From NCBI RefSeq assembly GCF_016086655.4, contig NC_052135.2, positions 20,550,363 to 20,614,362 on the forward strand: DNA of 64,000 nt. The letters are read 5' to 3'. The notes below the pieces were generated by a model. It was not told the origin of the DNA. It did not search any database and saw only the letters and a list, made by a program, of their open reading frames with translations. The stretch is from Lepeophtheirus salmonis. Taxonomy: Eukaryota; Arthropoda; Copepoda; Siphonostomatoida; Caligidae. Position numbers and translations under genes: made by a program. Shown here piece by piece: positions 32,887-45,990 of this stretch (positions are counted from its first letter, which is position 1; every line of letters begins with the position of its first letter).

Positions 32887-34819
32887 TAAACACATACAAA
32901 TGTTGCAGTCTCAAATGGTCGCATAGTTTCTTTAATAGCTTATATATGTATGTAAAGTCTATTTGCGGTGATAGTACCTATGGTGTTTTTCTCCTCAAAT
33001 CAAGCCGATTAAATGGCTTTCTCAAGCACCCTATTGAAAAACAACAAGAGATTTTCATAAAATATAATATTTGCAGGTTAAAGGGGGAGATATTTAATTA
33101 GAAGTATTTAATAATATTATGTACAAAGGGGAAAATAATATCATTTATAAAGTCCCTCTAAAGATTTTATTTAATATAAATAATTTGAAAATATAAGCAT
33201 AAATAACTTTACGGTATGCTAAAGTTAATAAAAAATACCAGAAAAAGGTGCTGTTACTTTGTATTAAAAAATTATGCTTTATATATGAAAAATATTTAAA
33301 GGAAAATGAAACTTTAAATTTCCATTTTTTTAAATGTGTTAAAAAAAGGTCGATTTTCATATGTTTAGTTTTTATATTTATTAAGATATATAAATATAAT
33401 AAGCGGGTGAGGTTGCGTGAATAGTGAATATAGACTATAAAAAAGATATTCCCAAGAAGAAAATTGAATAGTTTGTTATTATTTTTACTAACATATTTAA
33501 TACCAATTGAGATGTAAGAGGATTCAAACATGTTTGTAGATGCATCACATTAAAAATAATAGATAAATTAAACTCATAAGCGATTCATTTTTTAGGGAAT
33601 ATTATTGTAATCTATATTCATGTAGCCTATCAACTTTATTATATTTAAATTTCTAAATAAATATTAAAAGCTAAATTGATCAAAAATTAATCAAAATTGA
33701 CCTTTTATAGAGGGAATTTAAAAAAAATTGAAATATAAGATATATTTTATAACTTCACCTCGGATATACAGCACAGCAGAAATAAATAAAAATGGTATTA
33801 GTTATTTTATTCGATTTTTTGGTGTTTATATCCATTATTTTTTAAATTGTAATTGTAAATGAATAATTCAATTTTCAAATTCTAAAATTTGTTCATCAAT
33901 TTGTTATGTAGTTTTATTTTCATCTATATAGTTCTTTCATGTCAAAATATGACACCGACTCGTAGTTATTCCTTAAAAACTTGATTTTTTTGTAAAGGTT
34001 ATAAAGGCCAAACCGATGTCCATTGAAAGTCTTAAATGTCATATTCGTGTTCTACGACATAAGTAACAATAATAAGTTTGAGTTTCGGCCTGTAGACCAA
34101 AAGGATGTTGCATGGTGTAATCTATATACGGTAGCATATTTAGAAATATTGTGCGTAAATTCTTATTTTTGACAACACAAAAAAAAAAACTAAGCTTTTA
34201 CTTTTCTTGTACAGTATATATAGCATAGAAAAATAAGGTAATAAATACGACCCAAGGATCACTTGAGCCTAAATGCAAATAGTTATTTGGAGTTAGTGGA
34301 CTTATCTACAATTTTCCAAAAAAAAGTCTAACGAACAATCCCTTTTTTTATACAATAAGTTTTTGTTTTTTTCGTAAATTTATAGAAATAATTTTTTTTC
34401 ATAAATTTTTTATCATTTTAGGAGAAGTTATATAAGTAGATGGAAGCTTTGACCCTTCGAATTCTGGGCGGATAAAAAAATATTACAGGATATTCTTACT
34501 TATACCTAAATTCATTTCGTGATCAGTTCGGATTTAGTTGAAGTTGGTTTTATAGCACACACTCTAGTGTATGGGGACATTCAGTCTTGTATATTAAACT
34601 CATTCTTTGTGCATTAGAGATTATCATCGAAACAAAAAAAAATTCAAGATATCATAAGTATAACTAAAGAGCCACATTTGGAAAAAAAAAATTTATAAAG
34701 TTATATCAATAAAACATTAATAGTATAGTCATTGTTGATGATTCAGGAATACCCAATTTTGATAAAAAGAAAATTCTTGATGTTTCACTATGGTTATTCC
34801 CAAATTATCAATAACACCT
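32887..34819. other. No recognised gene; a 128-codon minus frame
   Basis: A 128-codon frame at 33531-33145 on the minus strand starts with ATG but is made almost wholly of Ile, Phe, Lys, Asn, Tyr and Leu. This is the expected translation of extreme A+T-rich DNA, and no motif is seen. Confidence 0.4.
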
Positions 34820-34960
34820 ATGTTATCAATGCCAACTGTTGATATACTACTTTTTTACTCCTTATTAGTGTTCTGTACATTGACCGCTTCAACTTGAATT
34901 AGCTGTTGTTAAGCTTTGAGCAATTTAATACTATTAAATGAATGATTGTCCTACAGTGAA
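34820..34960 (-). repeat. R9 repeat
   Basis: 'atgccaactgttgatatact', 'ccttattagtgttctgtaca' and 'ttgaccgcttcaa' are the reverse of 4190-4275. Confidence 0.35.
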
Positions 34961-35228
34961 ATATAATTGGATAACGACCAGTTGATTTCAGGTCTTTTTT
35001 CTTTCTCTTTTTGGAGAATATTTTATTATGTTTTTTAAGAATTCACTTAAAAAGTTAATTTTAAGAATAAATTCAAATCTGTAAAAGAACTAAGTTTATT
35101 ATTTAAATATTAAATACTTAAGTGGTCTTTTGAAAATTATACAATAAACTTATATGCTAGTAAATACGGAATAAAATACATTTAAATAATTAATTATAAC
35201 TAAATGAGATCACTAACTAAATTAGATT

Positions 35229-35262
35229 AATAACTAAGTTGGTCTCGGTCCAATTCGAACGT
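35229..35262 (+). repeat. R1 end fragment
   Basis: 'aactaagttggtctcggtcc' followed by 'aattcgaac' resembles the R1 left end. Nothing more of the element follows. Confidence 0.35.
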
Positions 35263-35799
35263 TTATTTGTATTGATCCAAAACTTCCTTTTTTTGTTTGT
35301 CTTTCGAAAAGCAAAAAATTTTATGAACCATGGATACTTTTTATCCTTAGCGGATCATTCTAAATAATGAACTTAAGTATTATTTCCACTAAATAGTACG
35401 CCTCAAATACCTTTTAGATGGGAATAAATTGGATCTGCCAATTTTATCAGGAAAGAGAAGGAAAAACATGATCCACTTTTGCTGAGTGTCGACTCTTTCC
35501 AAGGAGTTTCACACAATAAACTCTATTTTTCAAATAATAAATAATGATTTGTGGTACACAAGGCCCGCACTATTTTAATTTGGTTCGTATTGACTCTGTC
35601 AGCTATTGACAAGTATAAATGAATTTTGTATTGAATGTATCGTCTGAGTAGCGTATATCAGTACATGTTATATACGTCCAAAAATATTAGGACGCCAATG
35701 ACATAAACCAAATTTCCCACTCCCCCCAAAAAAAAAAAAAAATTTAATATTTGAGGAATTATCGTTTATTTCTATGAAAAAAATATATTTTTATGAAGC
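35263..35799. other. No recognisable feature
   Basis: A C/A homopolymer junction lies at 35721-35743. Nothing else recognised. Confidence 0.4.
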
Positions 35800-37445
35800 A
35801 TTTGGGTGTGTCCCTTATTATACTTAAAGACACCAAACTTGATCGTCACAACGAAAGAATGATAAATTGAGATATTATATTGGAAAAACTCATCAATGTC
35901 AATTTATGTAAGTGTCTTATATCTCAAAAAAGGTTTTAAACTATAGTCAAAGTACTAAAGCATCTTAACTAATCCCGCATATTTGAAAACAACATCAATA
36001 ATTTTTTTAAAGGAGGGATTAATAAGGGCTCGCTTTTGTACCCTATATTTTTGTTCTTTTAAGGTTTTTAAAATAGCAAAAAAAATTGAAACACACATTT
36101 CATAAATACTTTATTTTTCGTTTTCTTTTAAAACAGCTCATACACATAATATTACATATGGATAATTTAATTTTATAACTAGAAAATGGATTTATTCATG
36201 TTATGGACTAAAGTTAAGTAAATATACTTTTTTTTAAACTAGTAATAGGGTGGATCTTATTTTTTAAATTTGAAAAATGTTGAGCTTTGATGGTTGCAAA
36301 CTTTTCATTTTAGACGAAATACATCATTTATGAATTTTAAATGGTTTTGAAAAATATTTAGAGGTAGGCTCATCGACTCCAAAGTTTTGAAATGTTAGCA
36401 TTTCTTTTTTTTTTTTTTTTTAAGTATTTTGACATGAATATCCACTAAGCCCTTGGTGTTAAATAAAACTTTTAACACAAAATTTGAGCTAAATAAATTT
36501 ACAATCGAACATATTTTACAGTTTTTTTACTAACTTTATGTTATAATTGGTCAAAAAGAGCAAAGATTCCCATTTCTGGCATTTCTACTCGTATTTGAAT
36601 TTGTTATTGTAAAATCACTTACGTTGAATTTGATCACATATTTTCCGTCAAAAAAAATTTGAACTAAATAGCAGTAATTTGAAATATTATCTCAGTTTTT
36701 AAAAAAAAGGTTTAATTACTTTACTTATGGTTAAAAATTTTGCTATTATGACTTTTGGATCCAGTAGAGGTCAGATAAGGGCAACGTCCTTCCAATTAGT
36801 ATTACTTAATACTCCATTACGATTTATTAAATGAATTTAGCTTATTATGTATTTTTATTCAAAAAAGGTCATTAGAAAGTCGGAAAAAGGTAAAATTTAG
36901 CTTAACCTGATCTGTTTTTTCTATTTCCAGCAATAAATTAACAATTACTAATAATTTGAGATGCATAAAATGTAATTATGGATATCATTTCTTTTACGAG
37001 CTGACAGACGGACATACAGCAAAAAATACAAGTTATGGTAGTATTTACTTTTTTTGACCAATTAGAACAATGGTTAGTAAAAAAATCGATAGCAAATTTA
37101 TTAAGCTAAATTTGTTGTACTATAAGATTTGTTGTAACACGAAGTGGATGGATAATATTTCGACAAAAACTCATTTTTGAAAAAAAATAGTGAAATTTCA
37201 AAGCTTTGGAGCAGTTGAAATACTTCTAAATACTTTTCAAAACCATTTAAAATTATATATAATGTCTTTTACCTGAAGGGAAAAATTTGCAACCTTCTGA
37301 ACTAAACATTTCTCAAATTAAATATGGGTAGAGAATATTAGGAAGTATGTATACACGAAGTAAAAAAAAAAATGGAATTTTGGTGTTCTCTTGATTTTTG
37401 TTCAAACTTGTTTTTATGTTTTCGTACCACAAATATCCTTAATAA
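35800..37445 (-). repeat. R3 repeat split by a foldback element
   Basis: 35800-36000 ('ttgatcgtcacaacgaaaga', 'agcatcttaactaatcc') and 37320-37445 ('gaagtatgtatacacgaagt', 'ctcttgatttttgttcaaac', 'ttgtttttatgtt') are the two parts of one inverted R3 copy. Compare 8120-8640, where they are continuous. About 1.3 kb is inserted between. Confidence 0.5.
36245..37325. repeat. 1.08-kb foldback with arms of about 300 bp
   Basis: The left arm (about 36245-36575) and right arm (about 37040-37325) are inverted copies of each other. Landmarks on the left are 'aaatggttttgaaaaatatt', 'ctccaaagttttgaaat', 'gagctaaataaatttacaat' and 'aattggtcaaaaagag'. The right arm, read inverted, gives 'aaatggttttgaaaagtatt', 'ctccaaagctttgaaatt', 'agcttaataaatttgctatc' and 'aattggtcaaaaaaag'. 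The centre of about 460 bp has no coding frame. This is a non-autonomous long-inverted-repeat element; its RNA could form a long duplex. Confidence 0.65.
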
Positions 37446-39319
37446 TATTATCCTTTATTTTAAAAAAAATCTGAGCTAGCCAACTTCCCATACCCCGTCA
37501 AAAACGTATTCTTACAGATATCCCCCCCATGTTAGTGCATATGAATTGTTTTTTCATTTCTTTATAGTTTTAGTAAAAAGATATCGAAAATACCGAAACC
37601 AATAATGGTACCCTGACAACATTACCTCTTACTATAACAAATTTATCTTTTTTTAGTTACAATATAAATGAAAATTACATGTAAATAAGATGAAACAAAA
37701 CTTAATGGACACTCGGCAGAGCCAAACCTCCCTCTAAAATAATTTTCCCAAAACATTAAGATTCATCTGAGGGATGTATCTTAATTTGTTTAAAAGTTAT
37801 GTTTGATTATGCGTTTTTAAAGTTTTTTGTTACCTTGGCCTAGATTTCTTACAGTTTAATGAACTCATACAGTTAAAATATACAATCCTCCTACAAATAT
37901 GTATCAAAATCTGTGCGTCACTTTTTCCGTAGTCCTGCTTACAACAAACAAACAGAAGAAGCAAACATAACCTCCGTTCGACTTCGAGGTAATTCATACA
38001 AATTTAAGTAATTACTTTATCTTTGTCTTATTTTAATTATTATGTATACTCCATAGGTACAGTATCTAATCTCTCTTTATTTACTGACTTGCTCTATAAA
38101 AATCCTTTCACGCATAATTTGAGTCGCAGTGATAAAATTCTTCTTTTTATAGGTATATTTTGGTGCCTCTTCGTTCAAGGTTAAATTTTCCTTAAGTACT
38201 AATGATAATAATTTTGTTGAATCATGCTACTTAGTACTTACCTCCCATTTATCATCTTCTCCTCATAATACAAAAATTCTTTTATATTATAAACTCCTTT
38301 TGAGTGCCTGTACAATGATTGTATGTAGTATGTACAAGTAAGTATCTAGTATGTATGGAATCCACAATAGATTATTATATGTATTATTTATTCCCTATCT
38401 ATTTGATCAACACCGAATTTTTTCCATTCGTCATCTTCATGTAAAGGACATATCCTCATTAAAATAATATTTTATTATCATAATAGTATCTTTAGGTGAA
38501 TGACCTATTTAGAAAAAAAATATGTAGGTATATATCGATATATATTTCGAAAAAGGATTCCCATAAATAACCGATACGTTCGAATAAGCAAATGGATTAT
38601 TTAACTATAACTATGACCTTTTATAATTTGCATTTGCAATTGGCTTGGCTCTAACCTGAATAAAATTTGATCGTTATGATATTTATAAATTATTAGAAAT
38701 TGAATAACACATATATGTACATTACATACCTATATACTTGAAAAATAAAGCACGCTTGATCTGGGTTTACGTTATAGTTTAACTTCAGAAGTTACACATG
38801 TTATGAATATAAAAAAGTGAGGGGTTAGTTGCAACGGGCCCCCTTTCTCGAACATCAAAAAAGTTTCACCTACAAAATCAAATGAAGTCTACATATACCA
38901 ATTTTAAATGACAGTGGGATAAAAAAATAGTTATTTCCCGCGCTCAAAAGTAAATTTATTCCTGGTTGGATCATATATAATGAATAGACCTTTATTTTCA
39001 ATAGATAGACCTTAATTTTGTTATGCAGGTCTATTATTATTCTACTATATGGTAAAATAAATAATAAAAATATATGGGTCCCCTATAGTCCTTATGTAAT
39101 CTTAAGCCTAAGTTATTCTATACTAAGATATTCACTTCCGTTTATTAGTTGACCATTAGAATTAATAAAAAAACTGCTTCATATTGATTATAAATAAGTA
39201 CGCACAGGTATTGGTGGAATTGGTATTATTTAGCCGATTTCGTAAACCAATTTCAAGACTTAAAAATAGGTGAATTTTTGCTTATTTCATTATATCAGTA
39301 TAGCCCCAATAATTAGTTA
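37446..39319. other. No recognisable feature
   Basis: A+T-rich. A small doubled phrase 'aatagaccttaa/tttttg' lies near 38981-39020. Otherwise nothing recognised. Confidence 0.4.
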
Positions 39320-39930
39320 TTTATTTTACTCAATTGTTAAAATTACTCGATTATTCTTTAAATAAACTTAAGTTATCATCATACAGTGGGATTTGAAGTA
39401 AAAAAATTATTCATTGATTTTTATGAATGAGTTAGGTATTACAATTTTCAGCTAATGGTGTTACATCTACTTTCTAAATATACATTTCTTCCGTTTTATT
39501 AATACATCTAAGGGTGTATTTGAATATATAGATGTTGTTGCTTATAAACTTTTAATAAATATTAGTAATAAAGAAAAAACAAGACAGTTGCAACAAAGTC
39601 TTATTCTCGTACATAATAAACCTAGATTAGAGTACTCGAAGTACATAATAATGCAGATTATTGTGAAAAAAATCAATAATTTTAATCAACATTGTTCGAA
39701 GTATTTGATGAAAACTGATTGTGAAGAGTAAAAGTATTTTTTGGAGGAACATTATATTGTAATAATTTTCTCATTTTTAAATTTTTTTTCTGAAATTTAT
39801 ACGACTTAAATCATTGATTATTTTCCAATCAGTTGATATAACTTTGTTAATATTCAAAACTCATCTATTAAAAAAAATTGGAAATATTGGAGCGCTCAGT
39901 ACAACAAGCGTTGCAAATATCCCTGGTCAA
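39320..39930 (+). repeat. R11 diverged duplication, uninterrupted copy
   Basis: Continuous counterpart of 7960-8118 plus 8640-9000, including the exact GGTGTTACATCTAC at 39457-39470. It lacks the R3 insert. Confidence 0.6.
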
Positions 39931-41734
39931 ATGATTGCCAGATGAAAAATTACATTTATCTGTTGCAGAAAATTGTCAACAAGTAGACTACATTTATAGT
40001 GATTCATCTACTGATGGGACTAACGTATCTAAGGATCCGGTGATAGTTTTACTATTTGCAGATGGGCAACAGTATAACAACGCTCCTAATTTCTCAAATT
40101 GCACTCCACGCATGGTATTTGTTATTATAATTTCAGGCAATTTTCCTAGAATCATAAAGTATGATAAAAATATCATGTAAATTCAGAATATTCAAGTGGA
40201 GTGAATTGGGGCAATTCCTCCTCATTAGTTCAAATATAATTTGCATGAAATTTACATAGATAAGAGATCAAAATAATAACTCAAATTTATGTTACTTTAA
40301 TCATCTTTTAAATCCTCCATTGTACTCCAAAAAAAAAAATTATTTATCTAAAACTGTAGTCAATTTACTTTTTATATGCTTTTGAACTATTACAAGGCTA
40401 TAATAGGTATCCACAATAAATGTTTTTTGTGAAATTGTATTTTAATAACATAGTTTTTGCAACTTTTACATAATTAAAAAGGGACTGTGAAAAAAGAAGT
40501 TAGAACAAGGTTGTTTAATAATAATATTGGTACATTAGTTTTGATGGTTCTATTAATTTGAACAAAAATATTGTAAACTTAGAATTCATTAAAACAATTC
40601 TCGACGTCAAGATATTTTATTGTTACAATAACAACCATGCGTACAATTTCACATTACTGACCATTTAAAACTAACGTACCATAACAACCTAAGGAGCAAC
40701 GCTAATTATATTAAATAAGGCAAATTTACCATTACCAATTCATTAAATTACACAGGCAATCTTAAACAATTTATGGACATAAAATAAAAAAATTTAGCAA
40801 TGGTTTTCAAGATAAAATGAGAACTGTAAAATATTAGTGCTATAAATATTAACAATTTAGACTTGATTCTAGAATTAAACGAGTATGTACTTAATGTTAA
40901 AGAGAATATATGATTATGGAGTGGTCATATCCAAATATTCAATGCTTAGATAACTCAAAGGAACTTCAGGAATTTATAGAATGTTGGTTGAATTATTATA
41001 AATTATGGACTTTTGGGTCCAAAGGACAACAAAGTGTATGCTTGTAGAATGGAATGGGATGAATATAATATGAATTTTGGACCTTGGTTCTGTAAAAAAA
41101 AAAAGAACAATAAATCAAAATGGCCTCTTGACTTTCGAATGTCGTTTTTTTATAACCTAAAATAATAAAGAGGGGTTGTCTGTCTATAGATATACCACTC
41201 TATTAAATGTGAAGATGTGAAAATGAAGTAAGGCTATGGAAAGAGGAATGAGTGTATATGTAATATTCGAATTAGTTGAGGTTGTCATTACCAGAAGAAG
41301 AAGAGAAAATGAGAAACACATATAGAAGAAAAATGAGTATAGAAGAAAATATCTTTATTTAATATGAAGCCCAATTCTCTCGCTCTCTTTTGCCTTCATC
41401 ACGATTTTTGTTCTTTTTATCATTTTCTAGATATGCTACAAGTAGAGGTGAAAGGTTCATTACAAATAAGACGGAGATAATGTAGTAATAATACTCCAAG
41501 TTAACCTTTTATAACCATATTTATATGTATAAAGAAGTTAATTTCAAGAGCCTTAAGGTCACAAAAGACCATCTAGTGAAATAATGAAAGAGAATAATGG
41601 GATATTTTTTTTATCATTTTTGACACTTCTTTTACGAGTAATAATAACATAAAATAATATGCATTGTCTTTCTTAACCATTGCTACAAACGGAAAAAGAA
41701 AAAGGACAAAAAAGTTAACCTGTATTTTATTGTT
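39931..41734. other. No recognised gene
   Basis: A frame with TTG start at 39935-40180 reads LSVAENCQQVDYIYSDSSTD and later VIVLLFADGQQYNN. Its composition is less skewed than chance frames but no family is recognised, and a 60-codon minus frame overlaps it. The rest is A+T-rich with no repeat. Confidence 0.35.
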
Positions 41735-42030
41735 TCTGAGACTTGGTACAAAACCAATTTTATATATCGGTTCGGTCATAAATGATTTTTTCTACACCCA
41801 TTTGTAAAATCATTTCGATCCAGACCGTAGACTGGAATTTAATATTATTGAAATCATGTACCGATTTTTCCCGATCTCAATCTATGAACCGATTTTCTTA
41901 CCTATCCATATTTATGATTTATGCAAAACAATATAATTCATAGGATATTATTGTAGGTCGATGTTCAGCATTTTTAAACACATATGACGTCATCAACAAT
42001 TCATCTATAAAATAAGTCTTGACTCAATTA
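41735..42030 (+). repeat. R1 hAT-like MITE, right end missing
   Basis: 'tgagacttggtacaaaacca', 'ggttcggtcataaatgattt', 'cagaccgtagactggaattt', 'tgaaccgattttcttaccta', 'cacatatgacgtcatcaaca' follow the R1 order. The last third is lost. Confidence 0.6.
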
Positions 42031-42776
42031 CTACTCAATAGGGTGTGAGCAAACTAATAAAAAAAATTATACCGCTAGATGACGCGTCATACTTGAGCCT
42101 TGTTCCTATAATTGAAAGAAAGAAAAACTACGCTGAATGGCATTAATATAGGCAGTTATTCTTAATCCCTACTCAACAGCAAAATGTCACAATATCGCAG
42201 TAGTAGAATTTGATCCCTAATTCCAACTATGGTCGTTGTTCTACTCTATCATCTTCAGAGACTTCAGAAAAAAGCTATACAGTTTTTTTGTTTTTTCCGG
42301 CTATTTTTAAGTTATTTTAACCACTTGTTGTGGAAAATATGGAGAAATGATATTAATACATTTTAAAGCCTAATGCCAAAGAATTTAAAAAAAAGAGTCC
42401 ATTTATTATCATTACAGTTATCCTTATCTAATGTTGAAACGGTTTTGTTTTTTTCAGATGTTCATAGGTCCAAAAATGATAAATCCAGAAAGTGTAAAAA
42501 TATCTCATTTGATAGCTGAAAGTCTGAACTATAATTTGACAAAACTTCCATTCAGAAAACCCTCTATATATTTTTAATATTTCAGGGATACAGCTCATTT
42601 TTGAATTATCTCATAAGATCAATTTATTTAATTATTAAAGGGTCATATAAGAAGACAAGAAGATGTGAAAAGGCTAGGAAACAATTTGTCACATAAGTTG
42701 AAAATTAATTAAATGTGGGTCTTCGTCACAGGGGAATAAACAATTTGTCAGATTAAACAATTGTCTTCAATTCAGA
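42031..42776. other. No recognisable feature
   Basis: Nothing recognised on either strand. Confidence 0.4.
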
Positions 42777-42965
42777 TTAATTTTCCCAATTTGTCATCGG
42801 AATCAGATCAAGAATCTGAAGTACTGATCCTCCAAAATCATCATTTTTATCATATGATTGGAGATTCTCAATTAGAAGTAATATTCTCCCATGATTCCTA
42901 TCATCTCTTTTTACGAGTTCTCGCTGGAGTTCCATTATTTTCCAACTAGAATAATTTTGATCCAT
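42777..42965 (-). CDS. Small SAP-motif reading frame, probably a gene fragment
   Basis: The 62-codon frame starts at ATG 42965. It reads MDQNYSSWKIMELQRELVKR, then RNHGRILLLIENLQSYD and KNDDFGG. The pattern (Leu-x-x-x-Leu after the first helix, a Gly in the turn, then a second helix with Leu-Ile-x-x-Leu) fits the SAP motif, a helix-turn-helix of about 35 residues that binds A+T-rich DNA. The normally Lys/Arg-rich turn reads DDRNHGR. SAP motifs usually sit at the end of larger proteins, including some encoded by mobile elements, so this is likely a detached or decayed N-terminus: the frame ends soon after with LDLIPMTNWEN and a stop. A plus-strand frame over the same bases (TTG start) is its shadow. 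No promoter, intron signal or poly(A) site is seen. Confidence 0.4.
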   Translation of the reverse strand: MDQNYSSWKIMELQRELVKRDDRNHGRILLLIENLQSYDKNDDFGGSVLQILDLIPMTNWEN

Positions 42966-43599
42966 AATATATCAAATTATGGATAACTTCTGTTTTATTT
43001 CTAATAATAATACTTATTTAAGTGATTACTATTTACTTCTACAGTAGGTAGAATAGTAGATATGCTAATTTATGGTGCTGTTTTTGAAAAATACTAAAAA
43101 TGAATATAGGTTAGATAAGAAAACTTGATATTGTGTTCCTAAAATACTACAAAAACGACTGGAGAGCCAGACACCTGAGAAAGAGATTTCAATAATAACT
43201 ACTTTACTAGGGGTACAAGTATACACTATCTAAATATGTTTCTAAGGGACTAAAATATACAATAGGTACATAATCATAGAATAATACAAGTAAGAATTAT
43301 AGGTAAAAAAGTAAATCAATGATTCAAAAGATTCCCTACGTTAACTTAATAAAAGTAATTAAAAATAAGAATGACGTATAACACTTCATACGTGATTATT
43401 GACAAGACATAGAGCAAATTTCAGTTAAATTTAAGTGTTAAAAGGTTCAAAAATTCGAGTGCGAGTATTTATTTAATAAAAGGCACATCATTGTAATAAA
43501 TAAAACTGGAATAGAAGACGTCGTTCAGAGTACCGGATATTGCTTTGAGTTATTAGGTGTCAATGAACAGACAAATATTTTGATTTCATAATATAGACA
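42966..43599. other. No recognisable feature
   Basis: Nothing recognised. Confidence 0.4.
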
Positions 43600-43755
43600 C
43601 TTATTCTTCGATTATCTATTTTCTTTTTCAATATGATGCACAGAGCTTTAGCTACACACGCATGTTGCTAAGTTGCTATATGTTTGTTCAAGTAGTCACA
43701 CAGTTCTAAAATATTAAGTGTACACTCAAAGATTTCCTGTATTAAGTTAGATAAA
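43600..43755 (+). repeat. R8 repeat, copy 1
   Basis: 'tttttcaatatgatgcacag', 'agctttagctacacacgcat' and 'agtgtacactcaaagatttc' resemble 45865-45990. Confidence 0.4.
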
Positions 43756-44639
43756 ATAGGATTCCATAATTGATCCCTTTTAATTAAATATCCGCTCAAA
43801 TATCTTTAGTCACATTTAAGCATATAAGTTAATACTATAAATGTAGTTTATTATACTTGTAGATATTGATGATGAGAGCAACGCAAAATTGGATGAGAAT
43901 TTTCAATGCATTAGACGGAATATTACTTTTATTAGTGCTTATTAAATGAAATTCAGTGTAATATGTAATAACACTATATAATTCCTTATTAAGGGTTGAA
44001 CACTCACTGGTCAAGTGATGGAATTGAACTGTTTTAATTTATTATATTATTAATTAAGGTAGTTTGCATACTACACAAAGGTATATTCAAAAACATACCA
44101 TGATTAAAGGCAAAAAAAAATCTTTTTTGCAAAAATAGACAGAAAATTGATATTTTTTTTTATTCCCTTCTCGTTCCTTCTACATATGTAAATACATACA
44201 CATTCATTCAATGCAAATCCTATTTGAGTTAATGGACCAAGAAAGAAGCATCTAATTAATAATATTTTTACAATATTATTCATTTATATGTACGTTTCTA
44301 CAATAACATAAAATGAAAGAATAATAAATATGATTGTATCTTATCTTAATGGTGTTTTATATAAGGAATCCAATTGGAGTTTTCTGTTTGAGTTTCATAG
44401 AAATGTAAATCATTTCTAGTAAGATCTTTATTTCTGTGTGTTCCTTGATGTATTGATTAGAGGGGAAGAAAGATAAAAGTTAATATAATGCATATACTTT
44501 TAATTTGTTATTCATAGAGTTTAATAAAATAATTTCTTTTTTTTTTTTTTGTACTAGAGATTCATTTGTATCTTGGATCCACCATAGCTCAAAATATGTA
44601 TACCTTTTGAATAAAAAATTTCAATTTTTTATTTATTTA
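43756..44639. other. No gene; T-run
   Basis: A run of 14 T at 44537-44550. Nothing else recognised. Confidence 0.4.
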
Positions 44640-44815
44640 TTATGACAATTAATTTTGTCTACTTAATTTTAATTTGTGTCACAGGAAAAGGTTTGATAAA
44701 AACAACTTGGTGCTAGAAACTGACGATAATTTGTCGAGGAATATATTATGCATATGTAATCCAGACTCAATTTTGTGAAAATCCTTATCGCTTGCATTAG
44801 TGTCGACATGTCTCG
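44640..44815 (+). repeat. R3 repeat, right part
   Basis: 'actgacgataatttgtcgag', 'gtaatccagactcaattttg' and 'cgcttgcattagtgtcgaca' match the end of R3. Confidence 0.5.
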
Positions 44816-45237
44816 TATGATATATATTTTGCCATACATAAACAATAAATTGTGAACTTTATATTTACTCTCTCTATTTGTTGGGCTATGATATCATTCA
44901 TCAGTGTAAAGTTATGAATGATACTATTTTTAAAATCTGGAAGCAAATATTTGATTCTTTAATCTAATGTAAAAATAATTCCTAAAAAAAGAAACAATAA
45001 CAAAATTTACTAACGATCCTTAAATATTTTATTTTTGTCAAAATAGCACAAATTTAGATCTTTGTAAAACAAAACTTAATCTCATAGGGTATGGAAATCA
45101 TTAGTTGTTTATTGCTTTATACTGAAAAATCCTTTTGAACATTGAAATTTGAAATAATATTTAGAATCATATATAGCTTTTTTATACTGAAATTAAAATA
45201 TAATTTCCAAAAAAGTCTGATAAAGCTCGATTCTACT
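44816..45237. other. No recognisable feature
   Basis: Nothing recognised. Confidence 0.4.
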
Positions 45238-45394
45238 TATAAAAGTGTCGCGTTGTAGTTTTGTGAAATATTTCAAGGATGTAATTTTAAGGATTTACAA
45301 TTTTTATTTTATTTTGAAAACAACCTTTTTCCTTAAACATAGTTGACTTTTGTTTTTACAAAATATCAAAATGACTACAACACAACGCATAAAT
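45238..45394. repeat. Small imperfect inverted-repeat element
   Basis: 'gtgtcgcgttgtagttttgt' near 45245-45264 is matched by 'aatgactacaacacaacgca' near 45370-45389 in inverse. The arms are about 30 bp, around three quarters identical, about 90 bases apart. Possibly a small MITE. Confidence 0.35.
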
Positions 45395-45864
45395 AGGGGA
45401 ATAAACAAGTTTAATATTTTTTAAATTAAATTTAGGGGAAGAAGTTGGCGCACGTAGTAAGTTAGTACAGTTCAATTTAGCAGTGAATTGTTACGAGTTG
45501 TACATCACCGCTTTCGTACCATCAATAGTGAAGTCTTAGTAACGCCCCTTTTGAAAAAAAAACTTTAATTGTTACTCAATTTCTGAATTTAGACCCTCTG
45601 AGTAGTTCTTTTCGGATAATTTATAAGATAAATATTTTTAATCGGTATTTAGTGATGTAATATGGTTTGATATTAAAAATAACTAAAAGGCAAGTTGGGT
45701 CAATCTAGTAGGGTCAAATATCAAAGAAAAATAGAAATCTAAGCTAAAAAGTCTTCAAAGGAAAAACTAAAACCATCACAATATTAAATACCAAATTAAT
45801 TATTCATTACTTATGCTCGGTTTGATATGTTTAAATTATTTTTTATTTAATTATAGGTATGGAG
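45395..45864. other. No recognisable feature
   Basis: Nothing recognised. Confidence 0.4.
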
Positions 45865-45990
45865 ATGAACTTCCATATCCCTTTATTTTTCAATAAGATG
45901 TACTGAGCTATAGCAACACACTCTATGTACATTGTTATTTGTTAGATAAAATACTGACACAATACTGAGATTTTAAGCTCACACTCGAAA
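45865..45990 (+). repeat. R8 repeat, copy 2
   Basis: 'tttttcaataagatgtactg', 'agctatagcaacacactcta' and 'taagctcacactcgaaacta' resemble 43600-43755. Confidence 0.4.

Noticed and set aside
33145..33531. 128-codon minus-strand frame as a membrane protein
   Set aside because: Its apparent hydrophobic stretches come from A/T-rich codons (Phe, Ile, Tyr, Lys, Asn); no conserved pattern.
39935..40180. 81-codon frame as a gene
   Set aside because: TTG start right after a stop, no recognised motif, and an equally open antisense frame; kept only as a note in the interval entry.
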